A stretch of DNA of 32,961 nucleotides from assembly GCA_003576905.1 (NCBI GenBank), contig QEVG01000042.1, forward strand, positions 1 to 32,961. The letters run 5' to 3'. Below, one piece after another: positions 14,186 through 23,178 of the stretch. The position numbers and the translations under genes are program-made. The DNA is from Planctomycetota bacterium. Its GTDB lineage: Bacteria > Planctomycetota > Phycisphaerae > UBA1845 > UTPLA1. Position 1 is the first letter of the stretch. Each line of letters begins with the position of its first letter. Under the pieces are notes generated by a model. That model was not told where the DNA came from, did not search any database, and saw only the letters and a program-made list of their open reading frames with translations.

Positions 14186-15733
14186 CTAATAGACGCGCCG
14201 TTCGCGCTGCGACGGGATGCCCAACTGGGCGCGGTACTTGGCCACGGTTCGCCGCGCGATGGGCACGCTGACCTGTTCGTTGACCAGGCGCATGATCTCG
14301 TCGTCGGTCAGCGGATTGGCCTTGTCCTCCTTGTCGACGATCTCCTTCACCTTGGCCTTGATGCTGTTCCAGCTTACCGCCTCGCCGGTGGCATCGGTCG
14401 TTCCGCCGGAAAAGAACTGCCGGAGCGGAAAGAGACCCCGTGGCGTCTGAACATATTTCCCGTCCACCGTCCGGCTGATCGTCGAAGGATCGCAGCCAAA
14501 CTCCTCCGCCAGGTCACGCATCCGCAGTACCTTGAGAAACTGCGGCCCGAAGTCAAAGAACTCCCGCTGCCGCTCCAGGAGCACCTTGGCGATCTCCAAC
14601 AGCCGCTCGCGCCGGTAGCGGATCGCGTCGATCAGCACGCTGGCCGACTCGAGCCGCTTCTTGATGAACTCCCGCGTCTCCTTGTCCAGCGTCTTGTCCT
14701 GAAGCATGTCCCGGTACTGTGCCGACACGCGCAGCCGCTGCGTGTTGCCGCGGGCCAGCCGCACGGTATAGCCGTCTCCGTCGTCGCTGTAGTCAATGAG
14801 AATATCCGGTGATATCCGCGGTACGTCGGATGGCTGGGCCAGCAGGCCGGGATGATGATTCAGCTTCCCGATGACCTTCAGCGCGTCCTTGATCTCATCG
14901 ATGCCCCGACCCGTCGCCTTCGCGACCTGCGGGTACATGTTCTTGCCCAGCTCGACGAGATGATTCTCGACCAGGTCGCAGTAGAACGGGTCGTTCTGGC
15001 CCTTCGCCTTCAGTTGAATCATCAGGCATTCCGAAAGGTCCCGCGCCCCGACCCCGATCGGCTCAAGCGTCTGCACCAGCGCAATTGCCTTTTCGAGAAC
15101 GCCCAGGTCGAGCGGCGGCGTCCGCGACAACGAAATCTCCTCCATCAGCTTCCGGCGCTCTTCCGCCATCCGCCGGATGATCAGCGGCCGCGTCTCGATC
15201 GGCTCGCCGTCGCCCTTGTATTGATGATGCTCCGCCTCCGAGCGCACGTAGCCGTCCTCGTCCATCCAGTCGATCAGGACTTCGCCCGCGCGCTTCACCG
15301 GCTCCTCCGCGTCCACCAATGCCCACTGCCGCATGAGCTGTTCGCGAAGGCACTCGCCGCGCGTGGCCGTGTTGGCCATCGCGTCCATCTTCGCGTCACG
15401 CTCGCCCCCACCCGAAAGGCTGCTCCGCCCGTATGGCAGGTCGCCGGGGTCGAATTCGTACTCGCGTCCCAGTCGGTCAAGCCGCTCAAAGCTCTCGGCC
15501 TCCGCCTGGCTCGCTTCCGACGGCGGCGGTTCTTCACGCTGTTCCGGCTCGCGAACCACCCCTTCCACTTCCGGTTCCTCCAGAACCGGGTTCTGTTCCA
15601 TTTCCTCCCGCACCTTGGCCTCCAGGGCCATCAGGGGGAGCTGGAGTATCTCCATCGACTGCACAAGCTGCGGGCTGAGCCGCTGCTCAAGCCGCATCTG
15701 CTGTGAAGGAAGCATGGAGAGGTATTGCGACAT
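14186..15733 (-). CDS. rpoN: RNA polymerase sigma-54 factor
   Basis: This is a full-length sigma-54 of 515 residues. Region I is the Gln/Leu-rich activator-interacting start ('MRLEQRLSPQLVQSMEILQL', then 'EMEQNPVLEEPE'). An acidic region II follows, then the core-binding domain. The helix-turn-helix is in 'LAEEFGCDPSTISRTVDGKY', followed by 'TPRGLFPLRQFFSGG'. The RpoN box 'ARRTVAKYR' lies at residues 493-501 and recognises the -24 element. The ATG has AGGA six bases upstream (15740-15743). It needs an AAA+ activator to open promoters, and none is encoded here. It leads the minus-strand unit rpoN-mobA-phosphoesterase. The usual rpoN neighbours (lptB, hpf, ptsN) are absent. Confidence 0.97.
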   Translation of the reverse strand: MSQYLSMLPSQQMRLEQRLSPQLVQSMEILQLPLMALEAKVREEMEQNPVLEEPEVEGVVREPEQREEPPPSEASQAEAESFERLDRLGREYEFDPGDLPYGRSSLSGGGERDAKMDAMANTATRGECLREQLMRQWALVDAEEPVKRAGEVLIDWMDEDGYVRSEAEHHQYKGDGEPIETRPLIIRRMAEERRKLMEEISLSRTPPLDLGVLEKAIALVQTLEPIGVGARDLSECLMIQLKAKGQNDPFYCDLVENHLVELGKNMYPQVAKATGRGIDEIKDALKVIGKLNHHPGLLAQPSDVPRISPDILIDYSDDGDGYTVRLARGNTQRLRVSAQYRDMLQDKTLDKETREFIKKRLESASVLIDAIRYRRERLLEIAKVLLERQREFFDFGPQFLKVLRMRDLAEEFGCDPSTISRTVDGKYVQTPRGLFPLRQFFSGGTTDATGEAVSWNSIKAKVKEIVDKEDKANPLTDDEIMRLVNEQVSVPIARRTVAKYRAQLGIPSQRERRVY

Positions 15734-16256
15734 CGACGGTCCTGTAACCTTTATCGTGGCGGCAGGTTATGCGGGCCCATACGCCTTGCGTATCGGATGC
15801 CCGCCATACCCGCTCAAGCGAATTATACTGCCGGCTGCCTGCAATGGCATACGAATTCCGCCGCGCGGCATACAATTTGCCGATCTCGCATGATATACGA
15901 CGCGGCCACCCCGAAGCCCGGGATGCCCCTGTACGAAACTGCGGACATCGGCCCGATCGAAGTGAACGAACCAGGGTGGTGCCGTGAGTGACCGCCCGCG
16001 ATCATTCCATGGCCGGACCGCTGTCGCGCGCCTGTGGGCACACCTTTTATGAATCGCTACCGGCAGTGACAATTCCACGGCATCATAAAACACCGGAGCA
16101 ATCCTTCCCTAACACCCTCCGCACGAACTGCGGAATCTGGGCCTCCTCTGAAGACCCTTGCTCCCCTATCATTGACTGAGTCCGACCCGTGATCCGGCGA
16201 TCGCAAGCGCATGCGCTGCTGGGCACCGGGACCTGTGACCGCAAGCGAACTGCCCC
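15734..16256. other. Divergent intergenic region between rpoN and the transporter gene
   Basis: This 523-base gap separates divergent genes and should hold both promoters. On the minus strand a perfect TATAAT lies at 15822-15827, about 90 bases before the rpoN start, but no good -35 hexamer was found at normal spacing. Near it are three loosely similar A/T-rich blocks (AATTATACTGCC, CATACGAATTCC, CATACAATTTGCC). No supported gene or RNA was seen; the open frames crossing it have no recognisable features. Confidence 0.4.
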
Positions 16257-17876
16257 GTGACACGACTCCTCGACGCTCCGTTCTTTCTCCTCTTCGGACT
16301 TATAGCCGTCGGCATGGCGCTCGGCGCGATTCGATTCAGGAGCCTCTCCTTCAGCGCCGCCGGCGTATTCTTCCTTGCACTCGTCGCCGGCCATTACCAG
16401 CACGTGATTCCCCCGGCGCTCACCGAATTCGGTCTGGTGCTCTTTGTCTATTCGGTCGGCCTCCAGTCCGGTTCGCGCTTCTTCCGGGTCCTCCGCTCGC
16501 ATGGCTGGGTCTGCGTCGGCGTCGCGGCCTCCGCGACCCTCACTGGTGCGGCCGTTGCCTATGTCCTCGCCCGCGGACTCGGTCTTTCTCCCGCGCTGGC
16601 CGCGGGTCTTTTCTCCGGAGGTACGACCTGCACACCCGCGCTCGCCGCCCTGCTCGAAGCCCTCAACCGCCTCAGTCCCGATGCCGCCCCATTGGCCGCC
16701 GTAGGCTATGCCGTCGGCTACCCCTTCAGCGTGATCGCCTGCGTCCTGGCCATCCAGCTCCTGCCCCGCCTGACGCGCACAACCGTGACCCGCGCCGCCG
16801 AGGAATACCGTCGCGGCCTGGCCGACCTGGCCCCGGCCCTCGAGCGCTGCGCCTTTCGCGTCACCAATCCCAACTGCGCCGGCGTAACCGTCGCCGAGCT
16901 CAAGGCGCTCCGGATGACCGACGCGGTGATCTGCCGCGTGGAACACGACGGCGTCTCGGTTCCCGCGCGGCCCGACACCGTCATGCACATGGGCGACGTC
17001 GCGGTGACCGTCGGCCTGCCCCAGGAACTGGCAAAGCTCGAGACCATCATCGGAACCATCGCCCCCGAGCCGCCCCTCGACCCTGCGGGCCCGATCGCCA
17101 GCGAATTGATCGTCGTATCGCGCAGGACCGTCTTCGGCCGCCGCATCCGCGATCTTCACCTCTGGGAGACCCACGGCGTGACCGCCACCCGCCTGCGCCG
17201 CGGTGACACTGAGATGACCCCGCACGGCGACACCGTCCTTGAACCCGGCGACGTCCTCCGCCTCGTCGGCGCCCGCGCGGATGTCGCCGCCGTGGCCCAG
17301 CTCATCGGCCGGGAGGAACGCCGCCTCGACGAAACCAGCATGATCCCCTTCGCCGCCGGAATCGCCCTCGGCGCCGCGGTCGGGCGGATCCCCATCCCCG
17401 CCCCGGGCGGTCTGCACTTTCAACTCGGCATCGGCGGCGGCGCGTTTCTCGTGGCACTCGTCATCGGCCACCTCGGCCACGTCGGCCCGTTGCGCATCTA
17501 CGTCCCCAATGCCGCGAAGCACTTCGCCCGTGAACTCGGGATCGTCATCTTCCTCGCCGGCGCCGGGACCGTCGCGGGACAACACTTTGTCTCCATCCTC
17601 CGAGAAGTGGGATACGCCCTTTTCCTTTACGCCGCGCTCGTCACCCTTGCGACCCTCGCGACCGCCCTGCTCGTCATGCGCCTCGCGTTCAGATGGAACA
17701 TCCTCTACGCCGCCGGAAGCCTTAGCGCCATCATGACCAGCCCACCCGGCCTGACCGCCGCGTCGGAAATGACCGACATCGACGCCCCCGCGGTCAGTTT
17801 CGCCAGCGTCTATCCGATCGCCCTTATTATCAAGATCGCTCTCGCCCCGCTCCTGTACCTTGTCCTCGCGCAATGA
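16257..17876 (+). CDS. AspT/YidE/YbjL-type transporter with two TrkA_C domains
   Basis: The 539-residue protein has the duplicated architecture of the aspartate-alanine antiporter family. About five membrane helices lie in residues 5-180, with 'GLVLFVYSVGLQSG' and 'LFSGGTTCTPALAALLEAL' being typical. Two cytoplasmic RCK/TrkA_C domains follow at about 195-265 and 282-350 ('HMGDVAVTVG', 'LEPGDVLRLVG'). A second membrane half covers about 355-539, with 'VGPLRIYVPNAAKHFARELG' and 'AGSLSAIMTSPPGLTAASEM', which mirror the first half. Known members exchange amino or dicarboxylic acids, and many are uncharacterised. The GTG start has no strong ribosome site. The substrate cannot be read from the sequence. 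The protein has no evident link to the genes around it. Confidence 0.88.
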   Translation: MTRLLDAPFFLLFGLIAVGMALGAIRFRSLSFSAAGVFFLALVAGHYQHVIPPALTEFGLVLFVYSVGLQSGSRFFRVLRSHGWVCVGVAASATLTGAAVAYVLARGLGLSPALAAGLFSGGTTCTPALAALLEALNRLSPDAAPLAAVGYAVGYPFSVIACVLAIQLLPRLTRTTVTRAAEEYRRGLADLAPALERCAFRVTNPNCAGVTVAELKALRMTDAVICRVEHDGVSVPARPDTVMHMGDVAVTVGLPQELAKLETIIGTIAPEPPLDPAGPIASELIVVSRRTVFGRRIRDLHLWETHGVTATRLRRGDTEMTPHGDTVLEPGDVLRLVGARADVAAVAQLIGREERRLDETSMIPFAAGIALGAAVGRIPIPAPGGLHFQLGIGGGAFLVALVIGHLGHVGPLRIYVPNAAKHFARELGIVIFLAGAGTVAGQHFVSILREVGYALFLYAALVTLATLATALLVMRLAFRWNILYAAGSLSAIMTSPPGLTAASEMTDIDAPAVSFASVYPIALIIKIALAPLLYLVLAQ

Positions 17877-17982
17877 CGCGCGCCCCCGCCGCCGTCCGCC
17901 GTGATAAGCCCGATGCACGCCCTCGGCGAACGCCGGGCCGCCCCCTATGATCCACCGCCGGACCGACGGAGCCATTGCCGCG

Positions 17983-18357
17983 ATGCCCCACGCCCCCAAC
18001 CCTTCGCCCGACCCGAAGATCGCCCGTGACCTCAAAACGCTGGCACAGTTCATTCGCATCTACTGCCGGCACAAGCACGCCGACGCCGAAAAGTCCGTCC
18101 CCCGCATCAAGGGATTCGACTACGCCGAACTCGGAATCAAGCCCCCCGAGGTGTGCGGCGCGTGTGCCAGGCTGCTGGCCCACGCCTTCGTCAAGCGCGC
18201 CCATTGCCCCTTCAAACCCAAGCCCGCCTGCAAGCACTGCCGGTCGCACTGCTACCAACCCGCCTACCGGCAGCAGATTCGCGAAGTCATGCGTTACTCG
18301 GGCCGAAAGCTCATCCTCTCCGGACGGCTCGATCTGCTCTTCAAACTTATTTTCTGA
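17983..18357 (+). CDS. YgbA-type nitrous oxide-stimulated promoter family protein
   Basis: This small cysteine-rich cytoplasmic protein (124 residues from this start) matches the YgbA_NO family. It shows 'IARDLKTLAQFIRIYCRHKH', 'VCGACARLLAHAF', 'CPFKPKPACKHCRSHCYQP' and 'IREVMRYSGRKLIL' in the family order. The clustered cysteines suggest metal or Fe-S binding. In Enterobacteria the gene answers to nitric oxide through NsrR; whether that holds here is unknown. The ATG at 17983 gives a family-like length and has GGAG 11 bases upstream; an in-frame ATG at 17947 is the alternative. The gene lies about 106 bases after the transporter and converges on the peptidase gene with only 15 bases between. 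Confidence 0.85.
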   Translation: MPHAPNPSPDPKIARDLKTLAQFIRIYCRHKHADAEKSVPRIKGFDYAELGIKPPEVCGACARLLAHAFVKRAHCPFKPKPACKHCRSHCYQPAYRQQIREVMRYSGRKLILSGRLDLLFKLIF

Positions 18358-18372
18358 TTCCCCCGGAAGGCC

Positions 18373-20643
18373 TCATGAGCCCAACTGCGTCTTAAAAAAC
18401 CTCGCGATCCGCTCGTACAGCCGGATCGTCACCTCCGGCTCCGGGACCATGTGCGTAAAGCCGGCCAGCACAAGCAGGTCATACTCCTTGCCCGCCCGGA
18501 AAAGTGCTTCCGCCATCTTCAGCGTGTGCGTGAAATAGACGTTGTCGTCCGTCGTGCCGTGAATCAGCATCAGCGGCCGCTTCAGGTCTCCCGCGTAGGT
18601 CCGCACGTTGCACGCCCGGTACCCTTCCGGATTCGCCTGCGGCAAACCCATGTACCGCTCGGTGTAATGCGTGTCATAGTCCTCCCAGTCGATCACCGGC
18701 GCGCCGGCCACCGCCGCATGAAACACGTCCGGCCGTCTGCACACCGCCATCGCCGCGAAATATCCGCCGAATGACCAGCCATAGATGCCGACCCGGGTCA
18801 TGTCCATCTCGGCGTACTTCGCCCCGAGCGCCTGGATCGCCTCCGCCTGGTCCGACAGCGGGATGTCGATCAGGTTCCACGCCGTCGCACGTTCCCATGC
18901 CCGGCCCCGAAGAGGTGTGCCCCGGCCGTCAATCATCACCACCACAAACCCTTGGTCCGCGAACCACTGCTGCCGGAGGTACGCCCGACCCGACGCAGAC
19001 ACCACGGGATGCCCAGGCCCGCCGTACACGTAGTCCAGTACCGGGTATTTGCGCGATCTGTCAAAGTTGCGCGGGCGGATGACCGCCGCGTGATAGGTCC
19101 GGCCGCCCGCATCGACCGTCGTCAGTTCCACGTTCGCCGAAAACGGCGGAGCTTCCGCCGACGACGGCAGCGCCCGGCCCGTCGCCGCGTCGCGTTTCTT
19201 CAGTTCATACGATATCCGTCCGTCCAGCATCGAGGCCGTATGAACCCACGCACTGCCGTCCTTCGCAAAGTGGCCCCCATGCACGCCAACCCCCTCAGTC
19301 AACCGCGTCATTGCCCCCGTATCCAGCGAGACTCGATAGACGTGCTTCTGCGTTGGGTCCTCCGCGCCGGACACAATCACCTCGCGCCGCTCCGGTTGGA
19401 CCGACACGACTCCGAACAACCGCGCCCCTGCCGGACGTAGTGTCCTTTTCAGTGAACCGTCCCGCCCGCGCAACTCAAGTTCCCACTCGCCGCTCCGTTC
19501 CGACGTCCACAAGAACTCCTGCCCCGCGGCCAGCCACCGCGGCATGTCGCCGTCAATATTGATCCATGCCGAATCGGTCTCCCGCAAAAGTTCGCTTACC
19601 CGCCCCGTCTCCGGATCGACCCGGTACAGCACGGCCTCGCGCTGCTCCCGCGTCTGGACATACACCGTCAGCGGCGCGTCCTTGCCCCAGTGAACAGATG
19701 CAATGTACGGGTACTTCTCGCGGTCCCACTCGACCCACGTCGCCGCGCCCCCGGTCACCGGCACAATTCCAAGCCGCGTCCGCGCATTGTTCTTTCCCGC
19801 CCGCGGATAGCGCCACCCGCGCGGCGGCTGTTCCGGCCGTCTCGGATCGGCGATGTAAAGCGTCTCAACCTCGCGGTTGTCGACTTCCTCGAACGCAATC
19901 CACCGCGCATCGCCGCTCCACCAGTATCCGGTGAAGCGATGCATCTCCTCCTGCGCCACGAACTCCGCCACGCCGTTCGATACGTCCTCCGTCCCGCCAG
20001 TCGTCACCGCCCGCTCCGTCCGCGTCGCCAGGTCGGTCACATAAACGTCATAATCGCGCACGCACGAAACAAACCGCCCGTCCGGGGAGAACCGGGCGTC
20101 CATTGCCGGACCCGCGCCGCTTTCCGGCAGGACGATCGCCGTGCCGTCCACGCGGTTCACGACGTAGAGCCTGCCCGACAGGCTCACGAGCAGCTTGCTC
20201 CCATCCTCGGACATCTTGAACCAGGTGAACCCCCGGCCGATCTCGCGCATGCGCTCGCGTCGCGCCTTTTCTTCGTCCGTCAGCTTCTCGTCCGATCCGC
20301 CGAGCAGGTCCGCGACGCGCACAACCTCCCGCACCGTCCCGTCCGCCGTGTTCATTTCGTAAAGATTGCGAACCACGTCGCGCGGACCGCTCCGAAGAAA
20401 CACCACCGCGCCGCCGTCCGGAGTGATCTCCATCGAAGTCGGAAGACCGGCGGAGAAACCGTACGTCTCGGCGTGAAGCCGAAGAAAGCTCGTGTCCATG
20501 TCTCTCGTGTCAATGTGTGAGTATGGTGGCTGCGCGCAGCCCGTCATCGCCGCCGCGGCGATGACCAGCCCGGACAATCTTTCAATCGTCACCCATTCGG
20601 TTCGACGGATTGCCCGGCCCTGAGGGGGTTGAAACAGTCGCAT
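18373..20643 (-). CDS. Prolyl oligopeptidase-family S9B (DPP-IV-like) lipoprotein peptidase
   Basis: The 756-residue protein has an N-terminal export signal ending in a lipobox-like 'AAMTGCAQ', so it is probably anchored in a membrane outside the cytoplasm. Residues about 60-480 form the DPP-IV beta-propeller, including 'WIAFEEVDNREV', the Glu pair that binds the peptide N-terminus. The hydrolase domain follows: 'YGWSFGGYFAAMAV' holds the nucleophile Ser624, 'HGTTDDNVYF' the Asp at 699-700, and 'FTHMVP' His731. It should remove dipeptides from N-termini, usually after proline or alanine. The ATG at 20643 is chosen because AAGGA lies 10 bases upstream; an upstream TTG adds only a charged stretch. 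All catalytic residues are present. Confidence 0.93.
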   Translation of the reverse strand: MRLFQPPQGRAIRRTEWVTIERLSGLVIAAAAMTGCAQPPYSHIDTRDMDTSFLRLHAETYGFSAGLPTSMEITPDGGAVVFLRSGPRDVVRNLYEMNTADGTVREVVRVADLLGGSDEKLTDEEKARRERMREIGRGFTWFKMSEDGSKLLVSLSGRLYVVNRVDGTAIVLPESGAGPAMDARFSPDGRFVSCVRDYDVYVTDLATRTERAVTTGGTEDVSNGVAEFVAQEEMHRFTGYWWSGDARWIAFEEVDNREVETLYIADPRRPEQPPRGWRYPRAGKNNARTRLGIVPVTGGAATWVEWDREKYPYIASVHWGKDAPLTVYVQTREQREAVLYRVDPETGRVSELLRETDSAWINIDGDMPRWLAAGQEFLWTSERSGEWELELRGRDGSLKRTLRPAGARLFGVVSVQPERREVIVSGAEDPTQKHVYRVSLDTGAMTRLTEGVGVHGGHFAKDGSAWVHTASMLDGRISYELKKRDAATGRALPSSAEAPPFSANVELTTVDAGGRTYHAAVIRPRNFDRSRKYPVLDYVYGGPGHPVVSASGRAYLRQQWFADQGFVVVMIDGRGTPLRGRAWERATAWNLIDIPLSDQAEAIQALGAKYAEMDMTRVGIYGWSFGGYFAAMAVCRRPDVFHAAVAGAPVIDWEDYDTHYTERYMGLPQANPEGYRACNVRTYAGDLKRPLMLIHGTTDDNVYFTHTLKMAEALFRAGKEYDLLVLAGFTHMVPEPEVTIRLYERIARFFKTQLGS

Positions 20644-20916
20644 GCGGGGTGCTTCCTTTTTTCTCTTCGTGTTCAACGACGGCTCGGTACCGGGACGATA
20701 CCCGGCGCCGGCCCCGAAATGCTACCCCGCCCAGGCACCCCTGCCGGCTGCAAAAGGCGCAGAATCCACCCACGTGATTAAGTCCGCAACGTCCGAGAAG
20801 TGTTGAACCGGCCAGCCGTATCGCCCCGCAGGCGACCGGCAAACCTTAGAGATGTTCAAGGTATGAAGCTCGTTCGGCGGGCGAATGCGCCGCGTTCTTC
20901 TCGCCCCGCGGAGGGC

Positions 20917-21003
20917 TTACACGCATCCGACCGAGCCGAGGGCGGCGATCGCTAAAAACGCCAGAACGCCCGCCCGAATCAAGCGGTTCAGCAGTCGAGT
21001 CAT
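20917..21003 (-). CDS. 28-residue membrane peptide (entericidin-like in size)
   Basis: This short frame encodes a basic start ('MTRLLNRLIRAG'), one hydrophobic segment ('VLAFLAIAALGSVG') and ends with Cys-Val. The ATG has GGGAG (21012-21016) with an 8-base spacer. A good sigma-70 promoter lies about 70 bases further upstream at 21081-21109. The peptide looks like a single-pass membrane peptide or a lipoprotein-like signal that stops right after its cysteine. It is not a shadow of another gene, as nothing else supported overlaps it. No family is recognised. The ribosome site, promoter and hydrophobic pattern together support expression; the function is unknown. Confidence 0.5.
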   Translation of the reverse strand: MTRLLNRLIRAGVLAFLAIAALGSVGCV

Positions 21004-21080
21004 GTCGGCGACTCCCACGCGCGGGTGGGTGACTTCCACTCTTGCCACATCCCTTTGGCACCCATTTATCGCGCGACGAT

Positions 21081-21109
21081 GTGATACCCCCGGAGCCACC
21101 CCGTGTCAA
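21081..21109 (-). promoter_or_regulatory. Sigma-70-type promoter with UP-like A/T tract, driving the small membrane peptide
   Basis: On the minus strand TTGACA (21104-21109, perfect) is followed after exactly 17 bases by TATCAC (21081-21086, 4/6). Directly upstream of the -35, about 21110-21155 is strikingly A+T-rich in a GC-rich genome and resembles an UP element. Transcription would start near 21074 and give a leader of about 70 bases before the 28-codon frame. The rest of the gap 21004-21315 holds no gene that I can support. Confidence 0.6.
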
Positions 21110-21315
21110 CGATTATTATAGCTTCATATCTGACAATAGCTTATCTCACATAACCGAACCTTCGCCTTTTGCTCACCGGTTCTTTGCATTCGCCGTGGCC
21201 CGCTGGCACTTCCCTTGCCTATGACCTTTCATGGCCAGCCGATAGACTCGGGAGAGCGGTTTCGGGGTGCCCGCCATCCCGCTGCCCGGCCGAGTCGGCT
21301 GGGAGGAGGACCGCC

Positions 21316-21528
21316 GTGGGAACCCATGCGATGGACAAGTTCGAGAAGCGATACGAACGCAAAAGAGAAGAAAAAAGCCGCTACCAGGCTGGCCTGCCCG
21401 GCGAGGACGAGCAGCCCCTGCCCCCGCCCGTCGAGCCGATCAAGAAGGCCAAGGCCGAGGTCGGGCGAAACGATCCCTGCCCCTGCGGCAGCGGAAAAAA
21501 GTACAAGCAGTGCTGCATGAAGAAGTAG
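21316..21528 (+). CDS. Small SEC-C zinc-motif protein
   Basis: The 70-residue protein has a highly charged N-terminal part ('[17 protein letters not shown]'), a proline-rich middle ('[13 protein letters not shown]') and a complete SEC-C motif at the C-terminus ('[16 protein letters not shown]'). The same zinc-binding motif ends SecA, where it contacts SecB and ribosomes; many small stand-alone proteins carry it without known function. The GTG at 21316 is chosen because GGAGGAGGA ends five bases upstream; the ATG five codons later would be too far from that site. Upstream in-frame codons look non-coding. It precedes waaA by about 100 bases. Confidence 0.85.
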   Translation: MGTHAMDKFEKRYERKREEKSRYQAGLPGEDEQPLPPPVEPIKKAKAEVGRNDPCPCGSGKKYKQCCMKK

Positions 21529-21631
21529 CGCCGCCTCGCCGCGCCCCGGTGAGGGACCGCTTTGTCTGGCCGACCGCGCTCCCGCGCTGCGCCTGATTGC
21601 GGGCGCGCCATGACCGCATATCATTCCCGCC

Positions 21632-22930
21632 ATGCCGCCGCTGCTCATGGACCTGCTTTACCTCCCCGCGGCGGCGCTCTATCTGCCATTCCTCCTTTAC
21701 CAGATGATCGTCCTCGGCAAGAACCGGCGCGGCTGGGGCCAGCGCCTTGGCGGCGTTCCCCTGCGCTCCGGCGATAAACCCTGCGTGTGGATTCACGCGG
21801 TCTCCCTCGGCGAGGTCAACGCCACCCGCACCCTCGTCGACGAGATAACCCGCCGTCTCCCGGATCACGACGTCGTCGTCTCCGCCACCACCGACACCGG
21901 CTATGCCGCCGCCCTGAAGCTCTATCCCGGCCGCATTGTCTTCCGCTATCCGCTCGACCTCTCGCCAGTCGTCCGGCGCGTCTTCCGCCGAATCCGCCCA
22001 GGCGCCATTATCCTGATGGAGCTTGAGGTCTGGCCCAACTTCATCACCCTCGCCCACCGCGCTGGAGTCCCCATCTGCATCGCCAACGGCCGCGTGACGG
22101 AAGAAAAGTCCATGCGCCGCTTTCGAAAACCCGTGATTCGGACCATCGCGCGGGGCATGTTCTCCCGCATCACATGGACCGCCGCACAGGACGAAACCTA
22201 CGCCCGGCGATTCGTCGAACTCGGCGTCGACCCCGACCGCGTGCACGTCGTCGGCAACCTCAAATACGACACGGCGGAAATCTCCGACAAGATCGCAGGC
22301 GCCGACGAACTCGCCGCAGCCATGGGAATCGACCGCACGCGCCCCCTCGTCGTCGCAGGCTCCACCGGGCCGGGCGAGGAGGAAATGCTGCTCGAAGCAT
22401 TCGAGACCCTGCGGCCCGGCATCGCCGGGCTTCAGCTCGCCATCATCCCCCGAAAGCCGGAGCGATTCGACGAAGTCGCACGGCTGATCGAGAGTCGCGG
22501 TTACGAATGCCGCCGCCGGAGCCGGATGCCCGACGGCGCGCGCCAGGACCCGCCCGCGGACCGGCCTGTTGTCTTCCTCGGAGACACCATGGGAGAGCTG
22601 CGCAAGTTCTATAGCCTCGCCACCGTTGTGTTTGTCGGGCGGTCGCTCGTGCCCCTCGGTGGCTCGGACGTGATGGAAGTCGCGGGTCTCGGCAAGCCGA
22701 TGTGCTTTGGACCATACATGGAAAACTTCGCCGAGGCGGTGCACGGGCTTCTTTCAGGCCAGGGCGCGATTCAGGTCCGAGATGCCGCCAATATGGCGCC
22801 CGCCCTGGACCGCCTCCTGAGCGACCCCGCCGCCTCGACCGCGTTCGGCGCAAACGCCCGCGCCTTTGTCGCCCGCAACACCGGCACGACAAAAAAAACC
22901 ATCGACCTCCTGATTGCCGCGATCCAGTAG
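21632..22930 (+). CDS. waaA: 3-deoxy-D-manno-octulosonic acid (Kdo) transferase
   Basis: The 432-residue protein matches WaaA/KdtA, the membrane-anchored GT30 enzyme that moves Kdo from CMP-Kdo to lipid A precursor on the inner face of the inner membrane. It begins with a short hydrophobic anchor ('LLYLPAAALYLPFLLYQMIV'). Next come 'KPCVWIHAVSLGEVNATRTL', with the Glu equivalent to the catalytic base, 'IILMELEVWPNFI', 'PICIANGRVTEEKSMRRF', 'VHVVGNLKYD', 'VVAGSTGPGEEE', 'VFLGDTMGELRKFYSLATVV' and 'SLVPLGGSDVMEVAGLGKP'. The ATG at 21632 lacks a clear ribosome site; an in-frame ATG five codons later is possible. Its presence implies Kdo-containing LPS. The last part of the gene is repeated at 26.8 kb. 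Confidence 0.96.
   Translation: MPPLLMDLLYLPAAALYLPFLLYQMIVLGKNRRGWGQRLGGVPLRSGDKPCVWIHAVSLGEVNATRTLVDEITRRLPDHDVVVSATTDTGYAAALKLYPGRIVFRYPLDLSPVVRRVFRRIRPGAIILMELEVWPNFITLAHRAGVPICIANGRVTEEKSMRRFRKPVIRTIARGMFSRITWTAAQDETYARRFVELGVDPDRVHVVGNLKYDTAEISDKIAGADELAAAMGIDRTRPLVVAGSTGPGEEEMLLEAFETLRPGIAGLQLAIIPRKPERFDEVARLIESRGYECRRRSRMPDGARQDPPADRPVVFLGDTMGELRKFYSLATVVFVGRSLVPLGGSDVMEVAGLGKPMCFGPYMENFAEAVHGLLSGQGAIQVRDAANMAPALDRLLSDPAASTAFGANARAFVARNTGTTKKTIDLLIAAIQ
22815..22885 (+). repeat. 71-bp perfect direct repeat, copy A (inside waaA)
   Basis: These 71 bases in the waaA C-terminal coding region are identical, base for base, to 26823-26893 on the same strand about 4 kb away. The translated segment is 'LSDPAASTAFGANARAFVAR' plus 'NTG'. 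Identity ends sharply on both sides. This copy continues as an intact gene end. Confidence 0.97.
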
Positions 22931-23178
22931 CTTCTGCGGTACCGCTCATTCGCGATCTTGTATCGCCGCGGCGCGTATCCGCCATGTGGAACCGCACGCC
23001 CCACGCGAAACCCGTGCCGCCAAGCGTCGCGTAGCGCGCGCCGGCGCGGCCGAGGGCTCCACGCCCTGCCCTATCAGCGAGATCGCGCGGAACGCTCGCC
23101 GGCGGGCGGGGCAAACGAAGTCAACGGCGAAAGAGACCGGAGCCGGATCCCCTCCCAGGCGCGCGGGCCCCGGCGACC

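Noticed and set aside
16083-18059. 658-codon minus-strand frame opposite the transporter
   Set aside because: Antisense composition dominated by Gly, Asp, Glu and Ala; the plus-strand gene explains the coding pattern.
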